A DNA stretch of 64,000 nt from contig NZ_RQGQ01000016.1 of assembly GCF_004770265.1 (NCBI RefSeq), forward strand, positions 310,001-374,000. The letters are read 5' to 3'. Under the pieces are notes generated by a model. The model was given only the letters and a program-made list of their open reading frames with translations. It was not told the DNA's origin and searched no databases. A program made the translations under genes and the position numbers. This document shows, piece by piece, positions 1 to 8,685 of this stretch (positions are counted from its first letter, which is position 1; each line of letters opens with the position of its first letter). This stretch comes from Leptospira congkakensis. GTDB lineage: Bacteria; Spirochaetota; Leptospiria; Leptospirales; Leptospiraceae.

Positions 1-866
1 AAGAAAACATAGCAGTGTTTGGTGGTGGTGGAGATGCTTCTCTCATTGGTGTAGGTGCAGGTGCCGTTAGCGAAGGTGATACACATATTTATGCTGGAAC
101 TTCTGGATGGATTTCAACAGTTACCAAAAAGAGAACGGTTGATATTGGTGCAAGGATTGCTTCCATCGTTGGTGCCAGAGAAGGACATTATAATTATTTT
201 GGAGAACAGGAAACATCTGGTAAATGTTTGCAATGGGTAAGAGACCACTTGGCTTTAGATGAAATTGATTTATACTTAGAAAAAAAGAAAATCACCGATG
301 GTCCCGATGCTGTGTATGAAAGTTTATTCGAGTTTATGTTTGATTCGATTAAAGATACAGAACCTGGATCTCACGGAGTTATCTTTACGCCATGGCTTCA
401 TGGAAACCGTTGTCCCTTTGAAGACCCAAAGGCAAGAGGGATTTTCTTTAACATCAGTTTGAATACGGGCAAAAGAACTCTGATTCGATCAGTTGTAGAA
501 GGAATCCTTTTTCATAAACGTTGGATTTTAGAATTATCTCACCGAAAGGTGCCTACTTCTGATACAATTCGCTTTGTGGGAGGTGTGGCAAGGTCTGCGT
601 TTATCTGTCAGTTGTTAGCTGATATCACTGGAAAAACCATTGAAAGGGTGGTTCATCCGGAAAACGTTGGCGCGATGGGAGCTGCTGCCATCGTAGCTTT
701 TGGAATTGGAAAAATTCAAAAATATGAAGAAATTAAGTTTATGATTCCGATCCAAGACAGATGGACTCCTAATCCAAATCATAAAGAAATTTATGATAAA
801 AACTTTAAGGTCTTCAAAAACCTTTATCAAACGAATCAAAATAATTTTGCAGTTTTAAATACATAA
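1..866 (+). CDS. FGGY-family carbohydrate kinase, C-terminal part (partial)
   Basis: The reading frame is open from base 3 with no start, so the window cuts the gene and only the C-terminal ~287 residues are present. They carry the FGGY_C ATPase-fold signature: a GGGGDAS glycine loop at the start, FTPWLHGNRCPFEDP, GGVARSAFICQLLAD and PENVGAMGAAA. The pattern resembles xylulokinase- or gluconokinase-like kinases more than GlpK. The family phosphorylates a sugar or polyol with ATP in the cytoplasm; the substrate cannot be read from this half. It is followed 15 bp later by an APH-like kinase and then glpD, so a role in polyol or glycerol use is plausible but inferred. Confidence 0.85.
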   Translation, partial: ENIAVFGGGGDASLIGVGAGAVSEGDTHIYAGTSGWISTVTKKRTVDIGARIASIVGAREGHYNYFGEQETSGKCLQWVRDHLALDEIDLYLEKKKITDGPDAVYESLFEFMFDSIKDTEPGSHGVIFTPWLHGNRCPFEDPKARGIFFNISLNTGKRTLIRSVVEGILFHKRWILELSHRKVPTSDTIRFVGGVARSAFICQLLADITGKTIERVVHPENVGAMGAAAIVAFGIGKIQKYEEIKFMIPIQDRWTPNPNHKEIYDKNFKVFKNLYQTNQNNFAVLNT

Positions 867-881
867 ATTTGGGAATAGGAA

Positions 882-1733
882 ATGGCTAAAGATAACATTG
901 AATACAGTATGAAAAGTTTGGGGAAACCTTTCGCAATTGGTAGATCGGCGGATCTATTTGCTTTGCCTGAGAATAAAATTCTAAAACTTTTTTTTCCAGA
1001 GGCGAAGGAATCAGAAATTGATTTAGAGGTAGAGAATACCGTTGAGGCCAACAGAAAGGGTGCATCGACGATGAGATGTTATGGAAAAGTCAAAGTGGAA
1101 AACAGGTCAGGAATTATTTTTGACAGGTTGAATGGAATTTCACTTACAAAACTTCCTGATAAAAATCCATTGGAACTCTTTCGGATCGCAGGGAAATTGG
1201 CTCGTTTGCATTACGGCATCCATCAAATTGAATCGGAACGTTTTAAAGATATTAAAGAAATCTTAAATCAGTGTTTGGCCTCCGATCCACTTTCTTTTTT
1301 GACTGGCAGTGAAAAAGAAAAAATCAAGTCCTATATAACTTCGTTACCCAATGGAAATTCTATCCTTCATTTGGATTTTCATCCAGAAAACGTAATTGTT
1401 GAAGGGAAGGATGAAATCATCATCGATTGGATGACTGCGGCAAAAGGAAATTCGGCAGCGGATGTTGCTTTCACCTTCCTACTGTTCACCGATGGAGAAC
1501 TTTGGCCGGGAACACCAAAATTAAAAATTATTTTTTATACAATCATCAGAAAGTTCATCCTAGGCGGGTATTTGAAAGCCTATAAAAAACTTAGCGGGAT
1601 TACTGATGCAGAAATTTCGGCTTGGAGATTACCTGCCCTCATCCTTCGTTTGGGCTTATGGAATATTGAGAGTGAAAGAGAAAGTTTAAAATCACAAATC
1701 ACTCGTTTGGTGGCAAATGGTGGGAAAGTATGA
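882..1733 (+). CDS. Aminoglycoside phosphotransferase (APH)-fold kinase
   Basis: This 283-residue cytoplasmic protein has the APH/choline-kinase catalytic signature: HLDFHPENVIV (residues ~164-174, with the catalytic Asp) followed by IIIDWMTAA, the Mg-binding Asp motif. The N-terminal part (IGRSADLFALPENKILKLF) fits the nucleotide-binding lobe. The family phosphorylates small hydroxylated molecules; nothing here points to antibiotic resistance. Its stop overlaps the glpD start (ATGA), and it follows a sugar kinase, so the three are probably co-transcribed. The substrate is unknown. Confidence 0.8.
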   Translation: MAKDNIEYSMKSLGKPFAIGRSADLFALPENKILKLFFPEAKESEIDLEVENTVEANRKGASTMRCYGKVKVENRSGIIFDRLNGISLTKLPDKNPLELFRIAGKLARLHYGIHQIESERFKDIKEILNQCLASDPLSFLTGSEKEKIKSYITSLPNGNSILHLDFHPENVIVEGKDEIIIDWMTAAKGNSAADVAFTFLLFTDGELWPGTPKLKIIFYTIIRKFILGGYLKAYKKLSGITDAEISAWRLPALILRLGLWNIESERESLKSQITRLVANGGKV

Positions 1734-3334
1734 ATTTGAAACTAGAACGTTTTGTTGAATCATACAATGGTGAGGAATTTGACGTTACGATCATCGGTGG
1801 AGGAATCACTGGTGCCAGCTTAGCATATGAAGCAGCAAGTCGTGGTTATACAGTCGCTTTGCTTGAAAAAAAAGATTTTGGTGGAGCAACTTCAGCAGCC
1901 ACTGGAAAATTAATTCATGGTGGACTTCGTTATCTAAAACAATTTGAAATCGGCCTTGTGAGAGAAGCACTCAAAGAACGAAGGATCCTTTCTAACATTG
2001 CTCCTAATTTGGTTTATCCCTACCCAATGATCCTTCCAAAACCAGGAATCATTGCAAGAATTGGTCTTTTTGTTTATGACCTTCTGTCTTTTGATAGTAA
2101 GTGGACTTGGGACGAATCCAAACAAATTCCCAATCATAAATATCTCAAACGAAAAGAACTTATAGAAAAGAATTTAGGTGATTTTGAGGACGCGGCATAT
2201 TTTTACGATGCCATTTGTTTGAGTCCAGAAAGGTTAACACTTAGTTTTTTAAAGTCTGCTGTCGCTTATGGTGCTAAAATCTCAAATTATACAATCGTCG
2301 ATGATTTAATTTGGAATGAAGGCGCTGTTACCGGAATTCAAGTCCATGATGTTTTGACGGGTGTTAAACACCAAATCCGTTCCAAGGTAACAGTCAATGC
2401 TTCCGGGCCATGGACTCACAATATCCTTTCTAAATCTCCTAAAACAGAACAACCTATGCCGAAAAAACGTTCGGAAGGGATCTATATCATCACTAAAAAG
2501 TTAACCAACCTAATGACTCTTTATGTGGGCGATAAAGGACATTTCAGTTTTGCTCCTTGGAGAGGCCACTCGATGATTGGGCCAACAGAGAAGTCTTACT
2601 TTGGTAATGTGGAGGATTGGAAACTCACTCGCGAAAGTATTGTTGAATTTATTGATTATATCAATGAAACTTCTCATCTCAAAGAAAAGTTAAGTATAAA
2701 TGATGTCATTTTTGCTTACGGGGGTTTACGGCCCTTAATTGAAAGTTCCGATGATACGTATTCTGCATCCAGAAGATCTGAACTTTATGATCACTCTCGA
2801 GATGGAATCCAAGGTTTGATTACAGCCGCTGGTGGAAAATACACAACGAGTCGACATTTTGCAGAATCAATTTTCAAACGAATCCAAAAGAAATTACATA
2901 AAAAACCTGGTGAAAACATCTCCGCAAAACAACATTTATACGCTTCGCAAATACCGAATGTTGAAATTTTCATTCAAGGGGCACAAAAACAGAATGCCGA
3001 TTTCTCAGAAAAAACTATCGATTATTTAATCCGTCATTATGGGTTACAATATGAAATCATTTTGGAACTTGCTAGAAAAACAAAAAATCTAGCGGCCGTT
3101 CTCAATGCCGATGGAGAAATTTTAGCAGAAGTTGTTTATGTGATCCGTTATGAAATGGCAAAATCTCTTTCTGATATTTTCTTAAGAAGGACAGGTCTTG
3201 GAACACTTGGGATTCTTTCTGATGAAATCATGAAGGCGATCATTGATACGGCTGCAGAAGAATGGAATTGGTCAGAGGAAACAAAAAAGAAAGAAACAGA
3301 GATCATTTACAGAACCTTAAAATTACCTGTTTGA
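1730..3334 (+). CDS. glpD: FAD-dependent glycerol-3-phosphate dehydrogenase
   Basis: This 534-residue protein oxidises sn-glycerol-3-phosphate to dihydroxyacetone phosphate, passing electrons to quinone at the inner membrane. The N-terminus holds the dinucleotide-binding motif IIGGGITGASLAYEAASRG. It is followed by the family signature TSAATGKLIHGGLRYLKQFE, then GLRPLI and a C-terminal helical domain. The length matches bacterial GlpD. The start overlaps the stop of the upstream kinase by 4 bp, which suggests translational coupling. Lipids and fatty acids are the main carbon source of leptospires, so recovery of glycerol-phosphate fits the biology (inference). Confidence 0.93.
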   Translation: MNLKLERFVESYNGEEFDVTIIGGGITGASLAYEAASRGYTVALLEKKDFGGATSAATGKLIHGGLRYLKQFEIGLVREALKERRILSNIAPNLVYPYPMILPKPGIIARIGLFVYDLLSFDSKWTWDESKQIPNHKYLKRKELIEKNLGDFEDAAYFYDAICLSPERLTLSFLKSAVAYGAKISNYTIVDDLIWNEGAVTGIQVHDVLTGVKHQIRSKVTVNASGPWTHNILSKSPKTEQPMPKKRSEGIYIITKKLTNLMTLYVGDKGHFSFAPWRGHSMIGPTEKSYFGNVEDWKLTRESIVEFIDYINETSHLKEKLSINDVIFAYGGLRPLIESSDDTYSASRRSELYDHSRDGIQGLITAAGGKYTTSRHFAESIFKRIQKKLHKKPGENISAKQHLYASQIPNVEIFIQGAQKQNADFSEKTIDYLIRHYGLQYEIILELARKTKNLAAVLNADGEILAEVVYVIRYEMAKSLSDIFLRRTGLGTLGILSDEIMKAIIDTAAEEWNWSEETKKKETEIIYRTLKLPV

Positions 3335-3368
3335 TTCTTTTTAGATCATAATTTTAGGCTGACAAAGA

Positions 3369-3406
3369 GCACTTTCCCCATTTATGATTTGGTATGGGCA
3401 AAGTGC
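3369..3406. promoter_or_regulatory. Inverted repeat enclosing the start codon of the next gene
   Basis: Arms 3369-3381 and 3394-3406 are complementary at 12 of 13 positions (GCACTTTcCCCAT against ATGGGcAAAGTGC) with a 12-nt loop. The right arm begins with the ATG of the metallo-hydrolase gene. It may act as a processing or stop signal after glpD, or mask the start codon. There is no U tract. Confidence 0.5.
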
Positions 3407-4326
3407 TTACCATTGATACCGAATATGCCAACTTCTCTCAAGTGGCTTCGGCCTATCTTTTAGAAGAAGAGGGCCATGGGGTTGTTGTCGAAACCAATAC
3501 TACCTATGCCATTCCCAAGATTCTAAAAGTTATGGAGTCTGAAGGAATCAAACCAGAAAATTTGGACTATGTGATTGTGACCCATGTGCACCTAGACCAT
3601 GCGGGTGGAGCTTGGGCTCTACTCGAAGCTTGTCCAAATGCAATACTTCTCGCACATCCCAAAACCGCCAAACACTTGATAGATCCAAGATTACTCATTA
3701 AAAGTGCCACCTCTGTTTATGGAAAAGAAAATTTTGATTCTTTGTATGGTGAAATCAAACCCATCCCCAAAGATAAAGTTCGTGTGATGGAAGATGGAGA
3801 ATGGCTGAGTTGGAAAGGCCATTCTTTTCAGTTTATCTACACCAAAGGACATGCGAACCATCACTTTTGTATCTATGATAAAAAAACAAATGGAATTTAT
3901 ACAGGTGATTCCTTTGGAATTTCATACCCTCATTTAGAAAATGGAAAACGATTTATTTTCCCTACGACAACACCAACTGACTTTGATGCTATGGAAGCGG
4001 TTCATTCACTCGATCGGATTTTGGAAACGGGAGCCGAAGTTGCTTATCTCACTCATTTTGGTCCCATTGGTGATTTAAAGAAAAATGCAGAGGATTTAAA
4101 AATTGGCCTTGGTTTATGCAGCGAAGCAATCGCGATGTTGGATGCGGTGCCAAAAGAAAAACGTTTGTCTTTTATGGAGACCAAGGTGGAAACAATGATC
4201 CAAACTTTAGCAAACAAAAATTCTATCACTCTGACAGAAACGGATTGGAAGTTATTACATCTGGATGTGAATTTGAATGCACAAGGGTTGGTTTATGCCT
4301 TTGAAAAGAAACAACCAAAAGTATAA
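3394..4326 (+). CDS. MBL-fold metallo-hydrolase
   Basis: This 310-residue protein has the metallo-beta-lactamase fold. The zinc motif THVHLDHAGG is near residue 66, followed by KGHANHHF (third metal His), YTGDSFG (bridging Asp) and THFGP. The fold covers glyoxalase II-, lactonase- and RNase Z-like hydrolases; the substrate is not evident. No Shine-Dalgarno sequence precedes the ATG, which lies in the right arm of a 13-bp inverted repeat. It is 59 bp downstream of glpD and may be a separate unit. A second, unrelated MBL protein is encoded at 40811-41833. Confidence 0.85.
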   Translation: MGKVLTIDTEYANFSQVASAYLLEEEGHGVVVETNTTYAIPKILKVMESEGIKPENLDYVIVTHVHLDHAGGAWALLEACPNAILLAHPKTAKHLIDPRLLIKSATSVYGKENFDSLYGEIKPIPKDKVRVMEDGEWLSWKGHSFQFIYTKGHANHHFCIYDKKTNGIYTGDSFGISYPHLENGKRFIFPTTTPTDFDAMEAVHSLDRILETGAEVAYLTHFGPIGDLKKNAEDLKIGLGLCSEAIAMLDAVPKEKRLSFMETKVETMIQTLANKNSITLTETDWKLLHLDVNLNAQGLVYAFEKKQPKV

Positions 4327-4354
4327 ATACCAACGTAAACATAAACTCAATTAA

Positions 4355-4825
4355 ATGAATCAGAATTTATATAAACCGAGGAATCGCTGGAGGAATTTTT
4401 TACTACGATTCATTTTATTAAACCAAGTATTATTTCTATTTTTATTACTCTCTCAATGTTCTTTACCTTCAAAATCCAAAAAGTCCAAGGAACCCCAAAT
4501 CCAAATTCATTTTATATCCGATGAGTATGAGGAAATAAAATTCATTCCTTCTTCTTTATTTGAATCGAAAGACTTACTCTTGATCCTTGCTGAGTTATCT
4601 AGAAAAGAAGATCCATCCATGCGATTTATTTCTACCAATAGAACGGAAGAAATTATGGAAGTGAATGGGAAATCAAATTCTTGGTCAGAGGGTTGGGTGG
4701 TTTATGTGAATGAGGAAAGGGTGGATGGAGTGCAGATGAAACGCGGACTTCGAGTGGGGCCTAATGACAAAATCGAAATTAAATATGAGGCCGTAGAACG
4801 TGTGTTTGGTCGTCCCAGGCCATAG
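4355..4825 (+). CDS. Probable lipoprotein with a DUF4430-like domain
   Basis: This 156-residue protein has a basic N-terminus, a hydrophobic segment (residues ~14-33) and a lipobox-like LLLSQC, so it is probably exported and lipid-anchored. The remaining ~120 residues end in a compact domain with the pattern NSWSEGWVVYVNEERVDG..., RVGPNDKIEIKY, which resembles the DUF4430 / cobalamin-carrier C-terminal fold. That resemblance is by eye and tentative. It follows the MBL gene at 28 bp on the same strand and faces fliE across a shared terminator. Confidence 0.7.
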   Translation: MNQNLYKPRNRWRNFLLRFILLNQVLFLFLLLSQCSLPSKSKKSKEPQIQIHFISDEYEEIKFIPSSLFESKDLLLILAELSRKEDPSMRFISTNRTEEIMEVNGKSNSWSEGWVVYVNEERVDGVQMKRGLRVGPNDKIEIKYEAVERVFGRPRP

Positions 4826-4836
4826 TTCACTAAAGG

Positions 4837-4882
4837 AACCAGTTCGTTTCAAAGGTAACTGATCCGTTGAAACAAACTGGTT
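4837..4882. terminator. Long inverted repeat between convergent genes
   Basis: Arms 4837-4852 and 4867-4882 (AACCAGTTcGTTTCAA / TTGAAACaAACTGGTT) pair over 16 positions with one mismatch and a 14-nt loop. It lies exactly between the converging lipoprotein gene and fliE, so a bidirectional terminator is the simplest reading. Confidence 0.7.
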
Positions 4883-4896
4883 TAATGATTTAAGTT

Positions 4897-5262
4897 TTAT
4901 CTAAGAGTTGTGAGTTCTCGGTAAGCTCTTACAAATCCATCGGACATTGTTTTTGCAAATGTCAAAGAGATCCGAGCCTTCTCTGCCGCAATCATCACGT
5001 CATGAAGTTCCACTGAGTTTGGATCAAAAACAATTTTTTGTGTTAATTCATCTGCTTCTACTTGTTGGTCATTCACTTGTTCGAAGGCTTTCTTTAAAGC
5101 ATCTCCAAAAGTTCCAGCCACTTCATCCGGAGATTTGGCTTCATTTGTTTTGCCGTAATGACGTTCATTGGAGCGAAAGATTCCTACCTTATCACCTTGT
5201 GGGAGTAGGGAATGTGGTTTGTAAGTTTGGGAACTGATGTTTGAAATACGATCAATGGACAT
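4897..5262 (-). CDS. fliE: Flagellar hook-basal body protein FliE
   Basis: This 121-residue protein links the MS ring to the rod of the periplasmic flagellum. The C-terminal two thirds match FliE: FGDALKKAFEQVNDQQVEADELTQ, then DPNSVELHDVMIAAEKARISLTFA and a closing R-A-Y-R-E-L motif. The N-terminal ~40 residues are variable, as usual. The start is supported by GAGGAAAG upstream. It is the third gene of a flgB-flgC-fliE operon, with a 102-bp gap after flgC. Confidence 0.93.
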   Translation of the reverse strand: MSIDRISNISSQTYKPHSLLPQGDKVGIFRSNERHYGKTNEAKSPDEVAGTFGDALKKAFEQVNDQQVEADELTQKIVFDPNSVELHDVMIAAEKARISLTFAKTMSDGFVRAYRELTTLR

Positions 5263-5364
5263 GGGTCTTTCCTCACTCTAAACATCGACCAAATTCAGAA
5301 AACCTAAAGAAAAAAATTATGTCACATTAAAAAAAGGGAAAATCACGAGGGATTTGGCCGGGTT

Positions 5365-5826
5365 TTACGCCCGACCGATTTCCATTGCCTTATTCATCAT
5401 GGCTTTGGATCCGTTGATGAGCTGGACATTGGCCTCATAAGAGCGAGAAGCGGAAATCATATCTGTCATCTCCGTAACAATGTTGATGTTCGGAAGTTCC
5501 ACATATCCTTTTTTGGGGCCAGTTTGGATGGCATCGGGATGGGTTGGATCGTAAGTGAGTCGTAAAGGACTCATATCCTTTTCGATTTTCATTACCTTAA
5601 CCCCTTTGCCTTCGCCAGGAGCGACCCCAAAAGGATACACAGGGCTTTTCCAATTGGTTCGTAAGTTAATCGGTGTTAGGATGACGCGGTCACGTCTAAA
5701 AGGACCATCTCCATTGGTATTTCTCGTGGTTGTCGAGTTAGCAATGTTATTCGAGATAACATCCATTCGGAGTCTTTGGGCAGAAAGGCCAGTGGCAGAT
5801 ATATTAATCGAATCAAACATTCCCAT
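5365..5826 (-). CDS. flgC: Flagellar proximal rod protein FlgC
   Basis: This 153-residue rod protein has the N-terminal rod/hook signature INISATGLSAQRLRMDVISN followed by NIANSTTTR. It ends with the coiled-coil helix typical of axial proteins (TEMTDMISASRSYEANVQLI...). The length is normal for FlgC. AAGGAG lies 6 nt before the chosen ATG. flgB ends 10 bp upstream, so the two are co-transcribed; the product polymerises in the periplasm with FlgB, FlgF, FlgG and FliE. Confidence 0.95.
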   Translation of the reverse strand: MGMFDSINISATGLSAQRLRMDVISNNIANSTTTRNTNGDGPFRRDRVILTPINLRTNWKSPVYPFGVAPGEGKGVKVMKIEKDMSPLRLTYDPTHPDAIQTGPKKGYVELPNINIVTEMTDMISASRSYEANVQLINGSKAMMNKAMEIGRA

Positions 5827-5836
5827 AACTTACTCC

Positions 5837-6268
5837 TTAGTTGGTTCTCATCACAATGTTGAGAAGGCGGTTGTTTTGGTTGAGTCGATCAATCATAAGG
5901 CTGTAACTCATTTGATTTTGATTGGCTTCCACCACTTCTTTTTCAATGTCTACGTTGTTCCCATCGGGTCTCATCGTTGTGAGATAATCCAAATTGGTTT
6001 TGGGTTTGGCGTCCCTGTAATCTAGAGGTTTAAAGAATTCAATATGACGATCGTTCGTGATTTTAGTCGGAACCGCTTTGTCCTTTTCAATTTTTTCTGA
6101 TTCGATGGCACGTTTCAGCATCGATTCAAACACCACTTCCGAACGTTTAAAATTGGGAACGTCTGCATTGGCGATATTATCAGTAATCACTTTACGCCTT
6201 TGGCTCGCTGCCCCAAGGCCACGCTCCAAAAGGTCTTGAGTTTTCATGAAATGTGTTGCTTCAAACAT
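5837..6268 (-). CDS. flgB: Flagellar rod protein FlgB
   Basis: This 143-residue rod protein has LERGLGAASQRRKVITDNIA followed by NADVPNFKRSEVVFE, the conserved FlgB N-terminal pattern, and a C-terminal axial helix (VEANQNQMSYSLMIDRLNQ). The frame is open further upstream, but the ATG at 6268 is preceded by a clear GAGGAAGAG and gives the normal length; the upstream extension has no family similarity. It is the first gene of the operon. A GC-rich non-coding stretch (6269-6502) separates it from the next minus-strand gene. Confidence 0.93.
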   Translation of the reverse strand: MFEATHFMKTQDLLERGLGAASQRRKVITDNIANADVPNFKRSEVVFESMLKRAIESEKIEKDKAVPTKITNDRHIEFFKPLDYRDAKPKTNLDYLTTMRPDGNNVDIEKEVVEANQNQMSYSLMIDRLNQNNRLLNIVMRTN

Positions 6269-6502
6269 ATTTCTCTTCCTCTCTACATTCCCCTTCGGTC
6301 GGTTTTTCTTCCCCCTAAAGCATTTTATGTCGCTTGTTAATGATTTTTTTTGGGGCTGCCCCAATCACTTCTGAAACCAAACTGAGAAGCAGGAAGGGTC
6401 GGGCTCTCCCTCCAATCCTCCCCAAGTTTTCCTTGCCCGAGCAAAACCATAAGTTGAATTCGGGGAGGGATTTCCGCTCGATCCCTGCCGCAGGCAATGG
6501 AA
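6269..6502. other. Non-coding GC-rich spacer upstream of flgB
   Basis: I see no gene here. It contains a short hairpin TGGGG-CTG-CCCCA near 6352 and a GC-rich stretch (about 6390-6480) with CTCCCTCC, CCTCCCC and GGGGAGGG runs, unlike its AT-rich surroundings. It must hold the flgB promoter and the end of the lipoprotein gene transcript, but no convincing promoter could be assigned. Confidence 0.5.
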
Positions 6503-7486
6503 TTAAAATCCGAGTTCTTGGAGAGATTTTTTCGACCAAACAGGGGTTCTTCCGGCTCGGATGTAACGAACTGCTTTCGAGTCCAAAGAAACGATATGTA
6601 AGCCAAATTCAGTAAATCGATTGGATTGGAACACAATCTCTTTTCCATTGGGTGAAAAGTCTGGTGCCGAATCATTATAATTTCCAAAGGTAATTTGTGA
6701 AACTTCATTCGTTTCGACATTTGCAATATAGAGATGACTGTATTCACCTTCACCGTTTCTTGCAGAAGTAAAAGTAATCCATTTACCATCAGGTGACCAC
6801 TTGGGATCGGCATCGGATCCTAAGTCCACACTAGGATGCACAAAGTTTGAAATTTGGGAATTGGATAAATTCATCATGTACAATCGAGAGGGAAAGGTTC
6901 CAGCAAAATCTTGATTCGATTGAAATACCATATTCATTCCGTTAGGTGATATTCCGGGAGCAGCGTGTAATTTATCGCCTGCTTCATAGAGAGTCGTTTC
7001 AGATCCGGTATTCAAATCATGTTTCATCAATCTAAGTTTGGAAGGTGCAAAATAAGTTCCTCGTTGAAACACGATTGCCGTTGAATCTGGGAACCAAGCG
7101 GCACGTTGGTTTTCGTCGGGAGCAGGAGTATTTGTCACACGTCGCACTGTGCGAGATGGAAAGTCCATAGTATAGATTTCTGGTCGTGTGTGTCCGTGGA
7201 CGGTCCGGCGACTATTGAAAGCAAGGCTTTCACCTGTGGGACTCCATCTTGGAGCTAAATCTCTCCCAACATTTTCTGTTACATTGATAGTTCGATTTTC
7301 TTTTATGCCATAAAGATAAATTTCATCATCTTTATCTGGATCGAAAGCAAAGGCGATTGTTCCATGATTGGAAAAAGCAGAATGAAGAGCTAATCCTAAG
7401 AAGAAATCATTCACCTCTTCATTTTTTTCAGTCCCACACCGAACAACGCCAAATAACAAAAAAAAACACAAAAAACATTTAAACAT
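6503..7486 (-). CDS. TolB-like beta-propeller (PD40) lipoprotein
   Basis: This 327-residue protein starts at the ATG preceded by GGAGGAC, which places a short hydrophobic signal and lipobox (FGVVRC) at residues ~1-16. The rest consists of repeated PD40/WD40-type blades: RDLAPRWSPTGESLAFNSRR, NGMNMVFQSNQ, ADPKWSPDGKWITFTSARNG, SAPDFSPNGKEIVFQSNRF. These are typical of TolB propellers. There are no tol-pal genes beside it, so it is TolB-like rather than TolB. Two 13-bp palindromes lie 31-67 bp upstream of the start and may be an operator. Confidence 0.85.
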   Translation of the reverse strand: MFKCFLCFFLLFGVVRCGTEKNEEVNDFFLGLALHSAFSNHGTIAFAFDPDKDDEIYLYGIKENRTINVTENVGRDLAPRWSPTGESLAFNSRRTVHGHTRPEIYTMDFPSRTVRRVTNTPAPDENQRAAWFPDSTAIVFQRGTYFAPSKLRLMKHDLNTGSETTLYEAGDKLHAAPGISPNGMNMVFQSNQDFAGTFPSRLYMMNLSNSQISNFVHPSVDLGSDADPKWSPDGKWITFTSARNGEGEYSHLYIANVETNEVSQITFGNYNDSAPDFSPNGKEIVFQSNRFTEFGLHIVSLDSKAVRYIRAGRTPVWSKKSLQELGF

Positions 7487-7516
7487 AAAGTCCTCCGTCT
7501 GCCAATATTCATAAAC

Positions 7517-7553
7517 GCAATTAAGTTGCAATAACTAAATGCAATTTTGTTGC
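7517..7553. promoter_or_regulatory. Paired palindromes, probable operator
   Basis: Two copies of GCAAT-N3-GTTGC occur at 7517-7529 (spacer TAA) and 7541-7553 (spacer TTT), 24 bp centre to centre. Each is a GCAA-N5-TTGC inverted repeat. They lie just upstream of the propeller lipoprotein gene. The regulator is unknown. Confidence 0.55.
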
Positions 7554-7630
7554 GTTTAGGTGATCTGTAAACTGAGAGGATTTAAGGGAACATTCTGGAA
7601 TTAGGTTATTTTCTTATTTGTATTCATTCA

Positions 7631-8482
7631 TCATTTCCTAGTCCTACTCTCCAACTCCAGAACTAAGGATTGGATGCGAGTATGATTGGCGAGAAGCCAG
7701 TCAGAAAAAATCCCAACAATCCCTCGGAATAGTTGGATGGGAACCCAACGAGTCGGTACAATGATTCTTGGTTTTCTCTGAGTTAATCCTTTGATAAGGG
7801 CAGTCGCTACCTTTTCAGGAGAAATTGCCTTTCTTAGGAAAGGTGGAAATCCAATTTCTCGCATTTCTGTTGTTAAACTGTCTCCTCCAAAAACACCATC
7901 GGTGAGCGGTGTCGTAATCCAACCAGGATACAATACGCTAGCACTGGCACCTTTGCCCGAGAGTTCCGCTCGAAGGGAACGCGATAACATTTCAATCCCT
8001 GCTTTGGAGGTGGCATAGGGTGCATTACACATCCCATTTGTAAATGCATAGATCGAAGAGGTAACGACCACTTGCCCTTTGTTTTTTACAACCTCTGACA
8101 AAGAACTTTTGATGGTGCGCCAAACACCGAGTAAGTCTACGTCTATGATCTTTTCAAATTCAGATTCATCGCAATTAAAAACAGTATAGGCCGATTCTTT
8201 CCAGGAGATTCCCGCATTGGCAAAAACAATATCAAGTTTTCCAAAGGTGGCAACAGTAAGTTTGATTATATTTTTTATGGAATCCCAATTGGTTACATCC
8301 ATTGCTTTTGCGAGAACTCGTTCTTTTGAAAACTCAGATGCCAATGAATCCAATGATTTTTGAGATATATCGGTTAATACAAGGTTGGCGCCATTTGCAT
8401 ACAATTCTCTGGCACAAGCAGCTCCAATTCCGCCAGCAGCACCTGTAATTAGAATTACTTTATCTCTAATATCATAAACCAT
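7631..8482 (-). CDS. Short-chain dehydrogenase/reductase (SDR)
   Basis: This 283-residue classical SDR has the Rossmann motif ITGAAGGIGAACAREL, NAG at residues ~90-92, a catalytic Ser in VVTSSIYAF and the YATSK motif (Tyr and Lys). It catalyses NAD(P)-dependent oxidation or reduction of an unknown alcohol or ketone. The C-terminal extension (RKPRIIVPTRWVPIQLFRG...) resembles SDRs acting on lipid-like substrates, which is weak evidence. AAGGGGAAAG precedes the ATG. It appears to be transcribed alone. Confidence 0.9.
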   Translation of the reverse strand: MVYDIRDKVILITGAAGGIGAACARELYANGANLVLTDISQKSLDSLASEFSKERVLAKAMDVTNWDSIKNIIKLTVATFGKLDIVFANAGISWKESAYTVFNCDESEFEKIIDVDLLGVWRTIKSSLSEVVKNKGQVVVTSSIYAFTNGMCNAPYATSKAGIEMLSRSLRAELSGKGASASVLYPGWITTPLTDGVFGGDSLTTEMREIGFPPFLRKAISPEKVATALIKGLTQRKPRIIVPTRWVPIQLFRGIVGIFSDWLLANHTRIQSLVLELESRTRK

Positions 8483-8644
8483 AACTTTCCCCTTGTATCT
8501 GTTAGGTCATACTAGGGGAATTGGTCAACTGGTTAATCAAAAGGAACCAATAGGGGATTTTGTTTCTTTATTAGGAGAATTAGAATTTTTCTAGATAACC
8601 TTCTCAGAATGAATCTAAAAAAAATGAATATGTGATCTTGCATA

Positions 8645-8679
8645 AAAGGGTTATATCTGTAATTCGCATATAACCCTTT
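8645..8679. terminator. Perfect 12-bp hairpin after the desaturase gene
   Basis: AAAGGGTTATAT (8645-8656) pairs perfectly with ATATAACCCTTT (8668-8679) around an 11-nt loop. It lies 6 bp past the stop of the minus-strand desaturase gene. The U run is short on the minus strand, so termination is likely but not certain. Confidence 0.6.
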
Positions 8680-8685
8680 CTATTT

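Noticed and set aside
882..1733. Aminoglycoside resistance gene
   Set aside because: Only the kinase fold is shared; the context is polyol metabolism and the fold has many non-resistance members.
6503..7486. TolB of the Tol-Pal system
   Set aside because: Propeller repeats are present, but there are no tol or pal neighbours and the protein has a lipobox, so only TolB-like is supported.
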